11,103 bases of DNA from Clostridia bacterium (GTDB taxonomy: Bacteria; Bacillota_A; Clostridia; Oscillospirales; CAG-272), in assembly GCA_017529175.1 (NCBI GenBank), contig JAFXNX010000235.1, positions 1-11,103 on the forward strand, written 5' to 3'. The position numbers were made by a program, and so were the translations under genes. Positions 1 to 5,871 of the stretch are shown here, piece after piece; position 1 is the first letter of the stretch, and every line of letters starts with the position of its first letter. The notes under the pieces were generated by a model. The model had not been told where the DNA came from and searched no databases. It was given only the letters and a program-made list of their open reading frames with translations.

Positions 1-711
1 CAGGGCATAGGTCTTGCGCTTGTCGGCGCGGTATGCGGATATAAGACGGTCATTATCATGCCCGACTCTGTCAGCGAGGAAAGACGCAAGCTCGTGCGTC
101 ATTACGGCGCCGAGGTCGTCCTTGTTCACGACGCGGGCAATATCGGTCTTTGTATCGAAGAGTGCGTAAAACTCGCGGAGGAAATGGCCGCAAAAGACCC
201 TCGCGTGTTCGTGCCGCAGCAGTTTGAGAACCCCGCAAACCCGGAGATACAGCGCCGCCAGACGGCGATGGAAATAATCAATCAGGCAAACCGCCCGATC
301 CACGGCTTCTGTTCGGGGATCGGCACCGGAGGCACGATCACCGGTATCGGAGAGGTCCTCAAGGAGTATCATCCGTACATAAAGATATGGGCGGTCGAGC
401 CGAAGAACGCCGCGATCCTTTCGGGCGGCTCCATCGGTACGCACGTACAGATGGGTATCGGCGACGGAGTTATCCCGACGATATTGAATCAGAACATTTA
501 CGACGATATATGTATCGTTGACGACGACGAGGCGATCCGCACCGCGAAGGATCTTGCGTCGAAGGAAGGTCTTATGTGCGGCATCAGCAGCGGAACGAAC
601 GTCGCCGCGGCGATAAAACTCGCCCGCGTACTCGGTAAAGGGAAGACGGTCGTCACCGTCCTTCCGGACACTGCGGAAAGATATTTTTCAACGGTGCTTT
701 TCGACGATTGA
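1..711 (+). CDS. cysK: Cysteine synthase (O-acetylserine sulfhydrylase), 5' end missing
   Basis: This is the C-terminal 236 residues of a fold-type II PLP enzyme that makes cysteine from O-acetylserine and sulfide in the cytoplasm. The frame is open from base 1, so the gene starts outside the window. About 70 residues are missing, including the PLP lysine. The fragment opens at QGIGLA, just after the usual SGN of the substrate loop. Visible motifs are MPDSVSEERR (20-29), NPANPEI, the phosphate-binding GTGGT loop (108-112), GISSGTN (194-200) and the C-terminal PDTAERYFST (222-231). All are in the order and spacing of CysK. A cystathionine beta-synthase-like or other OASS paralogue cannot be excluded without the N-terminus, but no extra C-terminal domain follows. 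A hairpin lies just after the stop. Confidence 0.93.
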   Translation, partial: QGIGLALVGAVCGYKTVIIMPDSVSEERRKLVRHYGAEVVLVHDAGNIGLCIEECVKLAEEMAAKDPRVFVPQQFENPANPEIQRRQTAMEIINQANRPIHGFCSGIGTGGTITGIGEVLKEYHPYIKIWAVEPKNAAILSGGSIGTHVQMGIGDGVIPTILNQNIYDDICIVDDDEAIRTAKDLASKEGLMCGISSGTNVAAAIKLARVLGKGKTVVTVLPDTAERYFSTVLFDD

Positions 712-731
712 CTAACAAATTAATATAATTT

Positions 732-762
732 AACGGAGCGTAAAACATGCGCTCCGTTTTGC
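732..762. terminator. Hairpin between the convergent cysK and phosphatase genes
   Basis: The 9-bp arms AACGGAGCG (732-740) and CGCTCCGTT (750-758) pair perfectly around a 9-nt loop, and TTG follows the last arm. On the plus strand the U-run is four bases counting the end of the stem, so this is a modest intrinsic terminator for cysK. It sits 17 bp past the end of the phosphatase gene, which is read from the other side, so it may serve both genes. On the minus strand the stem is followed by AAATTATATTAA, a poorer tail. Confidence 0.75.
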
Positions 763-778
763 ATTTGCAGAAAATATC

Positions 779-1570
779 TTATTTAAAATCGGTCAGCAAT
801 CCGCTCTCTTCGATACAGCGGCGGCTTCCCGCGACGATATTCGATTTTTTGCCGTCAAGCGGAAGCGGCGCTCCATTCATTGTAAACGCTTCGCCTCCCG
901 CCTCTTCGAGAATGACGAGTCCCGCCGCAAAGTCCCAAAGCGCGAGGATCTCCTCGAAAAAGAGTCCCGCTCTTCCGCACGCGACCGCGCACAAGTCGAG
1001 CGCGGCGGCGCCGCGGCGTCTGACGTCGAGGCATTTGGGAAAGATATATTTAAGCTTTTCGACAGTCCTGTCGAGCAGTTCGAGGTTATAAGGCGAGGTG
1101 CCGAACATAACGAGAGTATGCTCGAGCGGGTCCTCCGTTACGTGTATCGGTCTGCCGTTCAGCTTTGCGCCGAGCCCGCGCGCCGCGCTGTAAAGCTCGT
1201 CGTTGTAGGGGTCGTAGATCGCTCCCGCAAACGGCGCGCCGTCCTTAAAGGCGCCGATCGAAATGCAGCTGATATTCATGTGATTTGCGAAGTTTGCCGT
1301 TCCGTCAATAGGGTCGATGACGAAGACGAGCCCTTCCGAGAGGTTTCCGCGGTCGTCGCCCTCTTCACAGAAAAACGAGGCGTCGGGAAATCTTTTTGAG
1401 AGTATCTCCACCGCTCGGCGCTGGACGGATACGTCATACGACGTCACAAGGTCGCGGAAGTTTGTTTTTTCGAGAGACGCCACGTGTTCTTCTTTTGCGT
1501 CTTTGATTATCCTTCCGCATACGAGCGCGCACTTCTCCATTTCTTCGAGTAAATACTTTGCGTCTGTCAT
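779..1570 (-). CDS. Inositol-monophosphatase-family phosphatase (IMPase/CysQ/SuhB-like)
   Basis: A cytosolic Mg-dependent phosphatase of 263 residues, the normal family length. The metal-binding signature is complete: FFCEEGD (66-72, E69/E70), IDPIDGTANF (85-94, D86 and D89) and LWDFAAG (211-217, D213). The family stretch GAAALDLCAVACGR is at 187-200. The start is set at 1570 because AAGGAGG lies 7 nt upstream on the minus strand and the promoter's transcription start falls near 1585. The longer reading from 1603 would begin upstream of the transcript. The substrate cannot be read from the sequence. Family members hydrolyse inositol-1-phosphate, fructose-1,6-bisphosphate, histidinol phosphate or 3'-phosphoadenosine-5'-phosphate. 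The neighbouring cysK makes a CysQ-like role in sulfur metabolism conceivable, but the two genes are convergent and not co-transcribed. The gene appears monocistronic. Confidence 0.93.
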   Translation of the reverse strand: MTDAKYLLEEMEKCALVCGRIIKDAKEEHVASLEKTNFRDLVTSYDVSVQRRAVEILSKRFPDASFFCEEGDDRGNLSEGLVFVIDPIDGTANFANHMNISCISIGAFKDGAPFAGAIYDPYNDELYSAARGLGAKLNGRPIHVTEDPLEHTLVMFGTSPYNLELLDRTVEKLKYIFPKCLDVRRRGAAALDLCAVACGRAGLFFEEILALWDFAAGLVILEEAGGEAFTMNGAPLPLDGKKSNIVAGSRRCIEESGLLTDFK

Positions 1571-1591
1571 AGCACCGCCTCCTTCCTGACA

Positions 1592-1620
1592 AGTATATAT
1601 CAAAATCGAACGGGTGTCAA
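1592..1620 (-). promoter_or_regulatory. Sigma-A promoter of the IMPase-family gene
   Basis: On the minus strand, TTGACA (plus-strand 1615-1620) is followed by exactly 17 nt and TATACT (1592-1597). This is a near-perfect sigma-70/sigma-A match. Transcription should start near 1585, giving a leader of only about 15 nt that carries the AAGGAGG ribosome site and fixes the ATG at 1570. Confidence 0.85.
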
Positions 1621-1631
1621 CTAAATGCGAT

Positions 1632-1647
1632 AATATTATATAATATT
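1632..1647. repeat. 16-bp AT-only perfect palindrome between divergent promoters
   Basis: AATATTATATAATATT reads the same on both strands. It lies between the two opposed -35 boxes, 12 bp from the minus-strand TTGACA and 15 bp from the plus-strand TTTACA. It could be an operator for a shared regulator or an UP-element-like AT tract that helps RNA polymerase on both sides. In such AT-rich sequence a chance palindrome is also possible. Confidence 0.35.
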
Positions 1648-1662
1648 CCTCACCCGTTTCCC

Positions 1663-1691
1663 TTTACAAAAACTCTTCATTGTGGTAAAAT
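1663..1691 (+). promoter_or_regulatory. Sigma-A promoter of the PHP phosphatase gene
   Basis: TTTACA (1663-1668), a 17-nt spacer and TAAAAT (1686-1691) make a good sigma-A promoter with a start near 1698. That start lies downstream of the in-frame GTG at 1682, which rules the GTG out as the translation start and supports the ATG at 1715. Confidence 0.8.
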
Positions 1692-1714
1692 ATGCGGCGA
1701 AGGGAAGTGATCAC

Positions 1715-2488
1715 ATGATCTGCAATTATCACACTCACACGTTCCGCTGTCATCACGCGGTGGGGACGGAAAGAGAATACATAGAAAGGGCTATTGCCGG
1801 CGGGATAAAAAAGATGGGCTTTTCCGAGCATATTCCGCTCGACTTTCCGGGAGACTACAGGTCTTACTGGAGAATGGATTCGGCAGATGTAGAAAATTAT
1901 ATAAAGACAATAAACGCCCTGAAAGAGGAATACCGCGGAAGGATAGAACTGTTCGTCGGATTCGAGATGGAATACTATCCTCTTTATTTCGATGAAATGA
2001 TTAAAAACGCAAAGTCGTGGGGAGCTGAATATCTTATCCTCGGGGAACATTATATCAACAGCGAATTCCCGGACGGTCTTTACTGCGGGTTTGAACGCGG
2101 AGAGGCCGAACTGCTCGGGAGTTACGTCGACGACGTGGTCGCCGGGATCCATACCGGCGTATATTCCCTTGTCGCGCATCCCGATATCTTCAATTTCAAG
2201 GGCGAACTCGAGACTTACAGAAAACAGGTTCGCCGTATTTGCGAAGCGTCGGTCGAGAAGAACGTTCCGCTCGAGATCAATCTTCTCGGGATACGCTCAA
2301 ACAGGGCATATCCCACCCGTGAATTTTGGCGCGTCGCGGGAGAGACGGGCTGCAACGCAGTACTCGGTTTTGACGCTCATTCCCCCGCGGACGCGTACGA
2401 CGCGGAGTCGATACCGAAAGCCGAGGCTCTCGCCGCGGAATACGGTGTGAAAATAATTGACGACCCGAAGCTCATCCCGCTCGTATAA
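1715..2488 (+). CDS. hisK: PHP-family histidinol-phosphatase (HisJ/HisK type)
   Basis: A 257-residue TIM-barrel metallophosphoesterase of the PHP family. The expected reaction is L-histidinol phosphate to L-histidinol in histidine synthesis. The metal-ligand series is present in order: YHTHT (H6, H8), FSEH (H39), GFEMEY (E84), GEHY (H112), VAHPD (H155) and FDAHSP (D220, H222). Length and motif order match Gram-positive HisK rather than the HAD-type HisB of enterics. The ATG at 1715 follows AAGGGAAG with 7-8 nt spacing and lies just after the promoter. No other his gene is in the window, so the histidine role rests on family resemblance. A related PHP phosphatase acting on another sugar or amino-alcohol phosphate is the alternative. 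It appears to be transcribed alone. Confidence 0.88.
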   Translation: MICNYHTHTFRCHHAVGTEREYIERAIAGGIKKMGFSEHIPLDFPGDYRSYWRMDSADVENYIKTINALKEEYRGRIELFVGFEMEYYPLYFDEMIKNAKSWGAEYLILGEHYINSEFPDGLYCGFERGEAELLGSYVDDVVAGIHTGVYSLVAHPDIFNFKGELETYRKQVRRICEASVEKNVPLEINLLGIRSNRAYPTREFWRVAGETGCNAVLGFDAHSPADAYDAESIPKAEALAAEYGVKIIDDPKLIPLV

Positions 2489-2507
2489 ACGTTCTTTATC
2501 CATAAAT

Positions 2508-2544
2508 AATAAATCAATTAAAGATTTTTATTGAATATTTTTTT
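2508..2544 (+). terminator. Weak AT-rich terminator candidate after the PHP phosphatase
   Basis: AATAAATC (2508-2515) can pair with GATTTTTATT (2523-2532) with a two-base bulge, and a run of seven T follows at 2538-2544. The stem is almost entirely A-T and would be unstable. The position between a finished gene and a fresh promoter is right, but the fold alone is weak evidence. Confidence 0.25.
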
Positions 2545-2554
2545 AACAAAACAA

Positions 2555-2583
2555 TTGAAATCTATATTAATATATGATATAAT
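2555..2583 (+). promoter_or_regulatory. Near-consensus sigma-A promoter, likely head of the opp operon
   Basis: TTGAAA (2555-2560), a 17-nt A/T-only spacer apart from single C and G bases, and a perfect TATAAT (2578-2583). Transcription should start near 2590, giving a leader of about 46 nt before the ATG at 2636. It is the only clear promoter before oppF and probably drives the unknown membrane gene, oppA and at least part of the permease genes. The strong A/T tract upstream (2521-2555) could act as an UP element. Confidence 0.85.
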
Positions 2584-2635
2584 ATTTAAAAGTTTTTATA
2601 AAGGAAAGTCTCTCTGACAAAGCAAGTATTACGAT

Positions 2636-3181
2636 ATGGCAGATAAAACGGGAAAGAAAAAGAGAAGACGCCGTTCGTATCTTGCGGACTTTACGAAGGA
2701 TGCAACGGGGAACTACAGGTATACGGGAACCGTATACAAGTTCGACGGCGGCGATGATGAAAGGCGACGTCTGTTTGTAACGCTCGGAGCGCTCACGGTA
2801 TTATCCGTCGCTCTCGCGACGGCGCAGGAGTTTCTGCCGGGCACGAAAATGAACAACACGTTCTACGTTATTCTCCCGTGGCTCTTTCAGTTCCTCTCGT
2901 CAATAACCGTGACGTGGGCGTACGTCCGTACGGCGTACGGCGGTGCAAACCTCAGAGAGTACATTTACAAAGCGAGCGCAAAAAAGCTTTCCGCGGCGAC
3001 GGCGATCCTTGCCGGCGCGTGTTTTGCGACAGTGCTCGCGGAAATAATATTCATTTGTATCAATGGAATCGGGCAACAGGCGTGGGCAGTGATCCTTCGC
3101 CCGAGCCTGTCCTTGGTAAACGGTATCGTCTCCGTTTTGCTGCACCTGCTGGTAAAGCGGAATCTGCGTTACCGCAAATAA
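2636..3181 (+). CDS. Small 4-TM membrane protein of unknown function, first gene of the opp unit
   Basis: I do not recognise this 181-residue protein. It has a very basic N-terminus (KKKRRRR at 8-13 and nearby), a soluble stretch with YRYTGTVYKFDG (27-38), then four hydrophobic segments at about 46-64, 75-98, 119-142 and 153-173, and a basic C-terminal tail. The positive ends suggest both termini are cytoplasmic. The ATG at 2636 is the only plausible start, because a TGA lies 21 nt upstream in frame and the next Met is residue 72. It has no good ribosome site at normal spacing: AAAGGAAAG at 2600-2608 is about 27 nt away. It lies 64 bp upstream of oppA under the same promoter, so a role in transporter assembly, regulation or anchoring is possible but unproven. 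Confidence 0.8.
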   Translation: MADKTGKKKRRRRSYLADFTKDATGNYRYTGTVYKFDGGDDERRRLFVTLGALTVLSVALATAQEFLPGTKMNNTFYVILPWLFQFLSSITVTWAYVRTAYGGANLREYIYKASAKKLSAATAILAGACFATVLAEIIFICINGIGQQAWAVILRPSLSLVNGIVSVLLHLLVKRNLRYRK

Positions 3182-3185
3182 ACCG

Positions 3186-3224
3186 CTCTCCTTCGGGAGA
3201 GAAAAAGAAAACCGGTATAACCGG
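3186..3224 (+). promoter_or_regulatory. Two short RNA hairpins in the oppA leader
   Basis: CTCTCC (3186-3191) and GGAGAG (3196-3201) close a UUCG tetraloop with a C-G closing pair, the most stable kind. A second stem, CCGGT (3212-3216) with ACCGG (3220-3224), has a 3-nt loop. Both are followed by A-rich sequence and not by U, so they are not plus-strand terminators. Placed just before the oppA ribosome site, they could protect a processed 5' end of oppA mRNA. On the minus strand the first stem would be preceded, not followed, by T's. Confidence 0.5.
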
Positions 3225-3245
3225 AAAAACAAAAGGAGAAAAGCA

Positions 3246-5555
3246 ATGGCAAAACTCACAAAGATCCTTGCTCTGCTTCTCGCGTTCGTTATGATAGCGG
3301 CTATGTTCGCTGCATGCGAAAAGAAGAGCGATGCGGATGACACGAAAGCTGCTGCTGAGACTTCGGCTGACACAGCTGACAACGGCGGAGAAAAAGATGC
3401 AGATACTCCTCTCGTAGTCGGTTACAGCCCCTTCAGCAACAAGTTCTCCCCCTTCTTCTCGGAGACAGCTTATGACCAGGACGTATGGGCTATGACTCAG
3501 GTCGGACTCATCACGACTGACCGTCAGGGCGCTGTTATCTACAACGGTATCGAAGGTGAAACCAATCCCTACAACGGCACAAATTACACCTACTACGGAC
3601 CGGCTGACATCAAAGTTACCGAGAACGAAGACGGCACGGTCGATTACGACATCAAACTCCGTGAGGACATAGTATTCTCCGATGGAGAACCTCTCACGAT
3701 CGACGACGTAATCTTCTCGATGTACGTTCTCTGCGACCCGACTTATGACGGATCCAGCACACTCTTTGCACAGCCTATCGACGGTATGGACGAATACCGC
3801 ACAGGTATCGACAACCTCTCCGTTCTGATCTATGATGCAGGCCGTGACAACACCACGTTCGAATTCTGGACGGAAGAAGAGCAGACCGCTTACTGGGCAG
3901 CATACGATGCAGCTACAAAGGCTCTCGCTGAAGAGATCGTCGCTTACTGCGTTGACAACGGATACGCTGAAGACGGCGACATCCAGGGCGCAGCAGGCGC
4001 ATGGGGATTCGAAGCAGCTGAGAACACGATCGAGTCCTTCGCGGCAGCTCTTGAAGAAGGCTACGGCGCAGACGTTAAGAACATGATCAACACAGAAGCA
4101 GCAGGTTCCGGCGTAGAAGACCTCTTCCCGACATTTGCTGACTATGACAAGTGGATCAAGACAGGCGAGTCCGCAGCTAACATTAAGGGTATCGTTAAGA
4201 ACGATGACTACAGCATGACTGTAAAGATGACGCAGGTCGACGCTACGGCGATCTACCAGCTCGGCATCTCCATCGCTCCGCTTCACTACTACGGCGACGT
4301 ATCCCTCTATGACTATGACAACAACAAGTTCGGATTTGAGAAGGGCGACCTCTCCACAGTCCGCGAAAAGACAACAGAGCCGATGGGCGCAGGCCCCTAC
4401 AAGTTCATCAAATTCGCTGACGGCGTTGTAAACTTCGAAGCAAACGAGAAATACTATCTCGGCGCTCCCAAGACGAAGTACATCAACTTCCTTGAATGCC
4501 TCAACGATAACGATAAACTCAACGGCGTTATCAACGGAACGATCGATATCACAGACCCGTCCTTCTCGAGCGACACAGTCGAAGCTATCAAAGATGCTAA
4601 CGGCGGCGAACTCGACGGCGCAAAGGTCACGACCAACACGGTCGACAACCTCGGTTACGGTTACATCGGCCAGAACGCAAAAGTTCAGAAGGTCGGCGAC
4701 GATCCCGCATCCGAAGAATCCAAGGCACTCCGTAAGGCGTACGCAACGATCCTCGCTGTATATCGCGACGTTGCTATCGACTCTTACTACGGTGACCGCG
4801 CATCCGTTATCAACTACCCGATCTCCAACACGTCCTGGGCTGCTCCTCAGTCCACTGACGACGGTTACGAGCTCGCATTCTCGAGAGACGTTGACGGCAA
4901 TCCGATCTACACGTCCGATATGACTGCGGAAGAGAAGTACGCGGCTGCGAAGACCGCCGCTCTCGGTTTCTTCGAAAAGGCAGGATTCACGGTAGCAGAC
5001 GGTAAGGTAACAGCTGCTCCCGAAGGCGCATCCCTCGAAGTTGAAGCTTGGATCCCCGCTGACGGTACAGGCGATCACCCCGCATTTATGATCTACACGG
5101 AAGCTCAGAAAGCGTTTGCTGATATCGGCATCACGTTCAATATCAAAGACCTTGCGAACTCCGCAGAGCTTTGGGACGCACTCCGTGCACAGTCCGTTGC
5201 TATCTGGGCTGCAGCTTGGGGCGCAACGATCGACCCGGATATGTATCAGATCTACTTCTCCGGTGACGAAGACGGACACGCAGCAGGCGGTTCCAACTAT
5301 CAGTACGCGATCGACGACGCTGAGCTCAACAAGCTCATCCTCGACGCTCGTTCCTCCACAGACCAGTCGTACCGCAAGACTGTCTACAAGGCATGCCTTG
5401 ACATCATCATCGACTGGGCGGTAGAGATTCCGACGTATCAGCGTCAGAACGCTATCATCTTCTCGACAGAGAGAGTCGATCTCGATACGATCACTCCCGA
5501 TATCACGACCTTCTACGGTTGGATGTCTGAGATCCAGAACACGGAACTCAAATAA
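3246..5555 (+). CDS. oppA: Oligopeptide ABC transporter substrate-binding lipoprotein
   Basis: The extracytoplasmic peptide receptor of the importer encoded downstream (SBP_bac_5 family). AGGAG (3234-3238) lies 7 nt before the ATG. Residues 1-24 form a lipoprotein signal ending in FAAC, so C24 is lipidated and the protein is tethered to the outer face of the membrane. An acidic, Ala/Asp/Lys-rich linker (25-55) follows. Family landmarks are IKLREDIVFSDGEPLTIDDVIFS (137-158), GAGPYKF (381-387) and the late AAWGATIDPDMYQIYFSGD region (656-673). At 769 residues it is well above the usual ~530-600. About 130 extra residues lie at ~181-312, a helical, Glu/Ala-rich stretch between the FSDGEPLT block and IKGIVKNDDYSMTVKM. 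Alanine is coded mostly by GCA/GCT, unlike the GCG/GCC-rich neighbours, which suggests high expression. Which peptides it binds cannot be told. Confidence 0.94.
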   Translation: MAKLTKILALLLAFVMIAAMFAACEKKSDADDTKAAAETSADTADNGGEKDADTPLVVGYSPFSNKFSPFFSETAYDQDVWAMTQVGLITTDRQGAVIYNGIEGETNPYNGTNYTYYGPADIKVTENEDGTVDYDIKLREDIVFSDGEPLTIDDVIFSMYVLCDPTYDGSSTLFAQPIDGMDEYRTGIDNLSVLIYDAGRDNTTFEFWTEEEQTAYWAAYDAATKALAEEIVAYCVDNGYAEDGDIQGAAGAWGFEAAENTIESFAAALEEGYGADVKNMINTEAAGSGVEDLFPTFADYDKWIKTGESAANIKGIVKNDDYSMTVKMTQVDATAIYQLGISIAPLHYYGDVSLYDYDNNKFGFEKGDLSTVREKTTEPMGAGPYKFIKFADGVVNFEANEKYYLGAPKTKYINFLECLNDNDKLNGVINGTIDITDPSFSSDTVEAIKDANGGELDGAKVTTNTVDNLGYGYIGQNAKVQKVGDDPASEESKALRKAYATILAVYRDVAIDSYYGDRASVINYPISNTSWAAPQSTDDGYELAFSRDVDGNPIYTSDMTAEEKYAAAKTAALGFFEKAGFTVADGKVTAAPEGASLEVEAWIPADGTGDHPAFMIYTEAQKAFADIGITFNIKDLANSAELWDALRAQSVAIWAAAWGATIDPDMYQIYFSGDEDGHAAGGSNYQYAIDDAELNKLILDARSSTDQSYRKTVYKACLDIIIDWAVEIPTYQRQNAIIFSTERVDLDTITPDITTFYGWMSEIQNTELK

Positions 5556-5587
5556 TCATTTGATCGAAGTGATATAAAATTAACCTT

Positions 5588-5611
5588 GCCCCGCGCCGAA
5601 AGGCGCGGGGC
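5588..5611 (+). promoter_or_regulatory. Very stable GC hairpin after oppA
   Basis: G plus CCCCGCGCC (5588-5597) pairs perfectly with GGCGCGGGG plus C (5602-5611) around a GAAA tetraloop, giving 10 bp almost all G-C. No U-run follows (the next bases are GCAGGTCGATTATTTG), so it is a poor intrinsic terminator. More likely it blocks 3' exonucleases and stabilises oppA mRNA, or lets only part of the transcripts continue into oppB. Either way oppA would be made in excess over the permease, the usual need in binding-protein importers. Confidence 0.7.
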
Positions 5612-5655
5612 GCAGGTCGATTATTTGTCGAAATTTGACTTAAATATGTGAAACT

Positions 5656-5724
5656 GAGCTTATTACGGTAGCGCGGATCTCCCGCGAGACTATAGCCTGT
5701 CTGCAGGTGGGACAGGCAAAGCTC
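5656..5724. other. Predicted three-way-junction RNA fold in the oppA-oppB spacer
   Basis: GAGCTT (5656-5661) can pair with AAGCTC (5719-5724), enclosing two perfect inner hairpins: CGCGG/CCGCG (5672-5676 with 5682-5686) and GCCTGTC/GACAGGC (5695-5701 with 5711-5717). The 313-nt gap between oppA and oppB has no convincing gene and is far longer than the other gaps in the operon. The fold could act on either strand: as a cis-acting leader of oppBCDF, a processing site, or part of an interspersed repeat. I do not recognise it as a known riboswitch. The outer helix overlaps by two bases with the next hairpin, so the two could be alternatives. Confidence 0.45.
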
Positions 5725-5782
5725 TCATTTCGCATCAAATAACGGCTTCGGTTTGATACCGAAACCGTTATTTGATATGAGA
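5723..5782. repeat. Long near-perfect inverted repeat before oppB
   Basis: ATCAAATAACGG (5734-5745) pairs with CCGTTATTTGAT (5765-5776). Then, after a single C/A mismatch, TTCGGT (5747-5752) pairs with ACCGAA (5758-5763) over a TTGAT loop. Outside a 5-nt bulge the stem extends with TCTCAT (5723-5728) and ATGAGA (5777-5782). In all 24 base pairs are interrupted twice. No U-run follows. A smaller stem TTCCG/CGGAA (5789-5805) comes right after. Inside it a weak sigma-A-like pair can be read (TTGATA 5753-5758, 17 nt, TATGAG 5776-5781) that might start transcription of oppB. This is only a possibility. Confidence 0.7.
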
Positions 5783-5856
5783 CGAGACTTCCGCAAAATT
5801 CGGAACGACGCCTCGATGGGAAAAATATTGCGCTGAGAATTAAATGCTCAAAGGAC

Positions 5857-5871
5857 GGAGGAAACCCAGTG
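5857..5871 (+). promoter_or_regulatory. Ribosome site that fixes the GTG start of oppB
   Basis: GGAGG (5857-5861), a 7-nt spacer and GTG (5869-5871). The ATG at 5844 is in another frame and has no such site. The protein read from this GTG begins directly with the basic residues and first membrane segment expected of OppB. Confidence 0.85.

Noticed and set aside
1571..1603. Upstream ATG (minus strand, 1603) for the IMPase-family gene
   Set aside because: It falls within the promoter spacer and -10 area. The ATG at 1570 has AAGGAGG at the correct distance and gives the usual protein length.
1682..1714. GTG at 1682 as the start of the PHP phosphatase
   Set aside because: It lies inside the promoter, upstream of the predicted transcription start, and lacks a ribosome site. 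The ATG at 1715 has one and begins right at the HTH metal motif.
3060..5279. 739-residue open frame on the minus strand opposite oppA
   Set aside because: Its composition (Val, Cys, Asp, Arg-rich, no domain) is what the reverse complement of oppA's biased codons produces (GAC to GTC, GCA to TGC). It has no ribosome site or sensible gene context, and the plus-strand gene is certain.
5588..5611. Intrinsic terminator after oppA
   Set aside because: The stem is strong but has no U-run downstream, and the permease genes of the same importer follow without another clear strong promoter, so full termination is unlikely.
5700..5720. GCAGGTGGGACAGG as a T-box core in the oppB leader
   Set aside because: It only loosely resembles AGGGUGGNACCGCG. 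The ACCGCG side is missing, no stem I with an AGUA-type motif is seen, and no terminator with a U-run follows.
5753..5781. Separate promoter for oppBCDF (TTGATA-17-TATGAG)
   Set aside because: The -10 box is poor and the whole signal is buried in a long inverted repeat. It is mentioned only as a possibility and not annotated.
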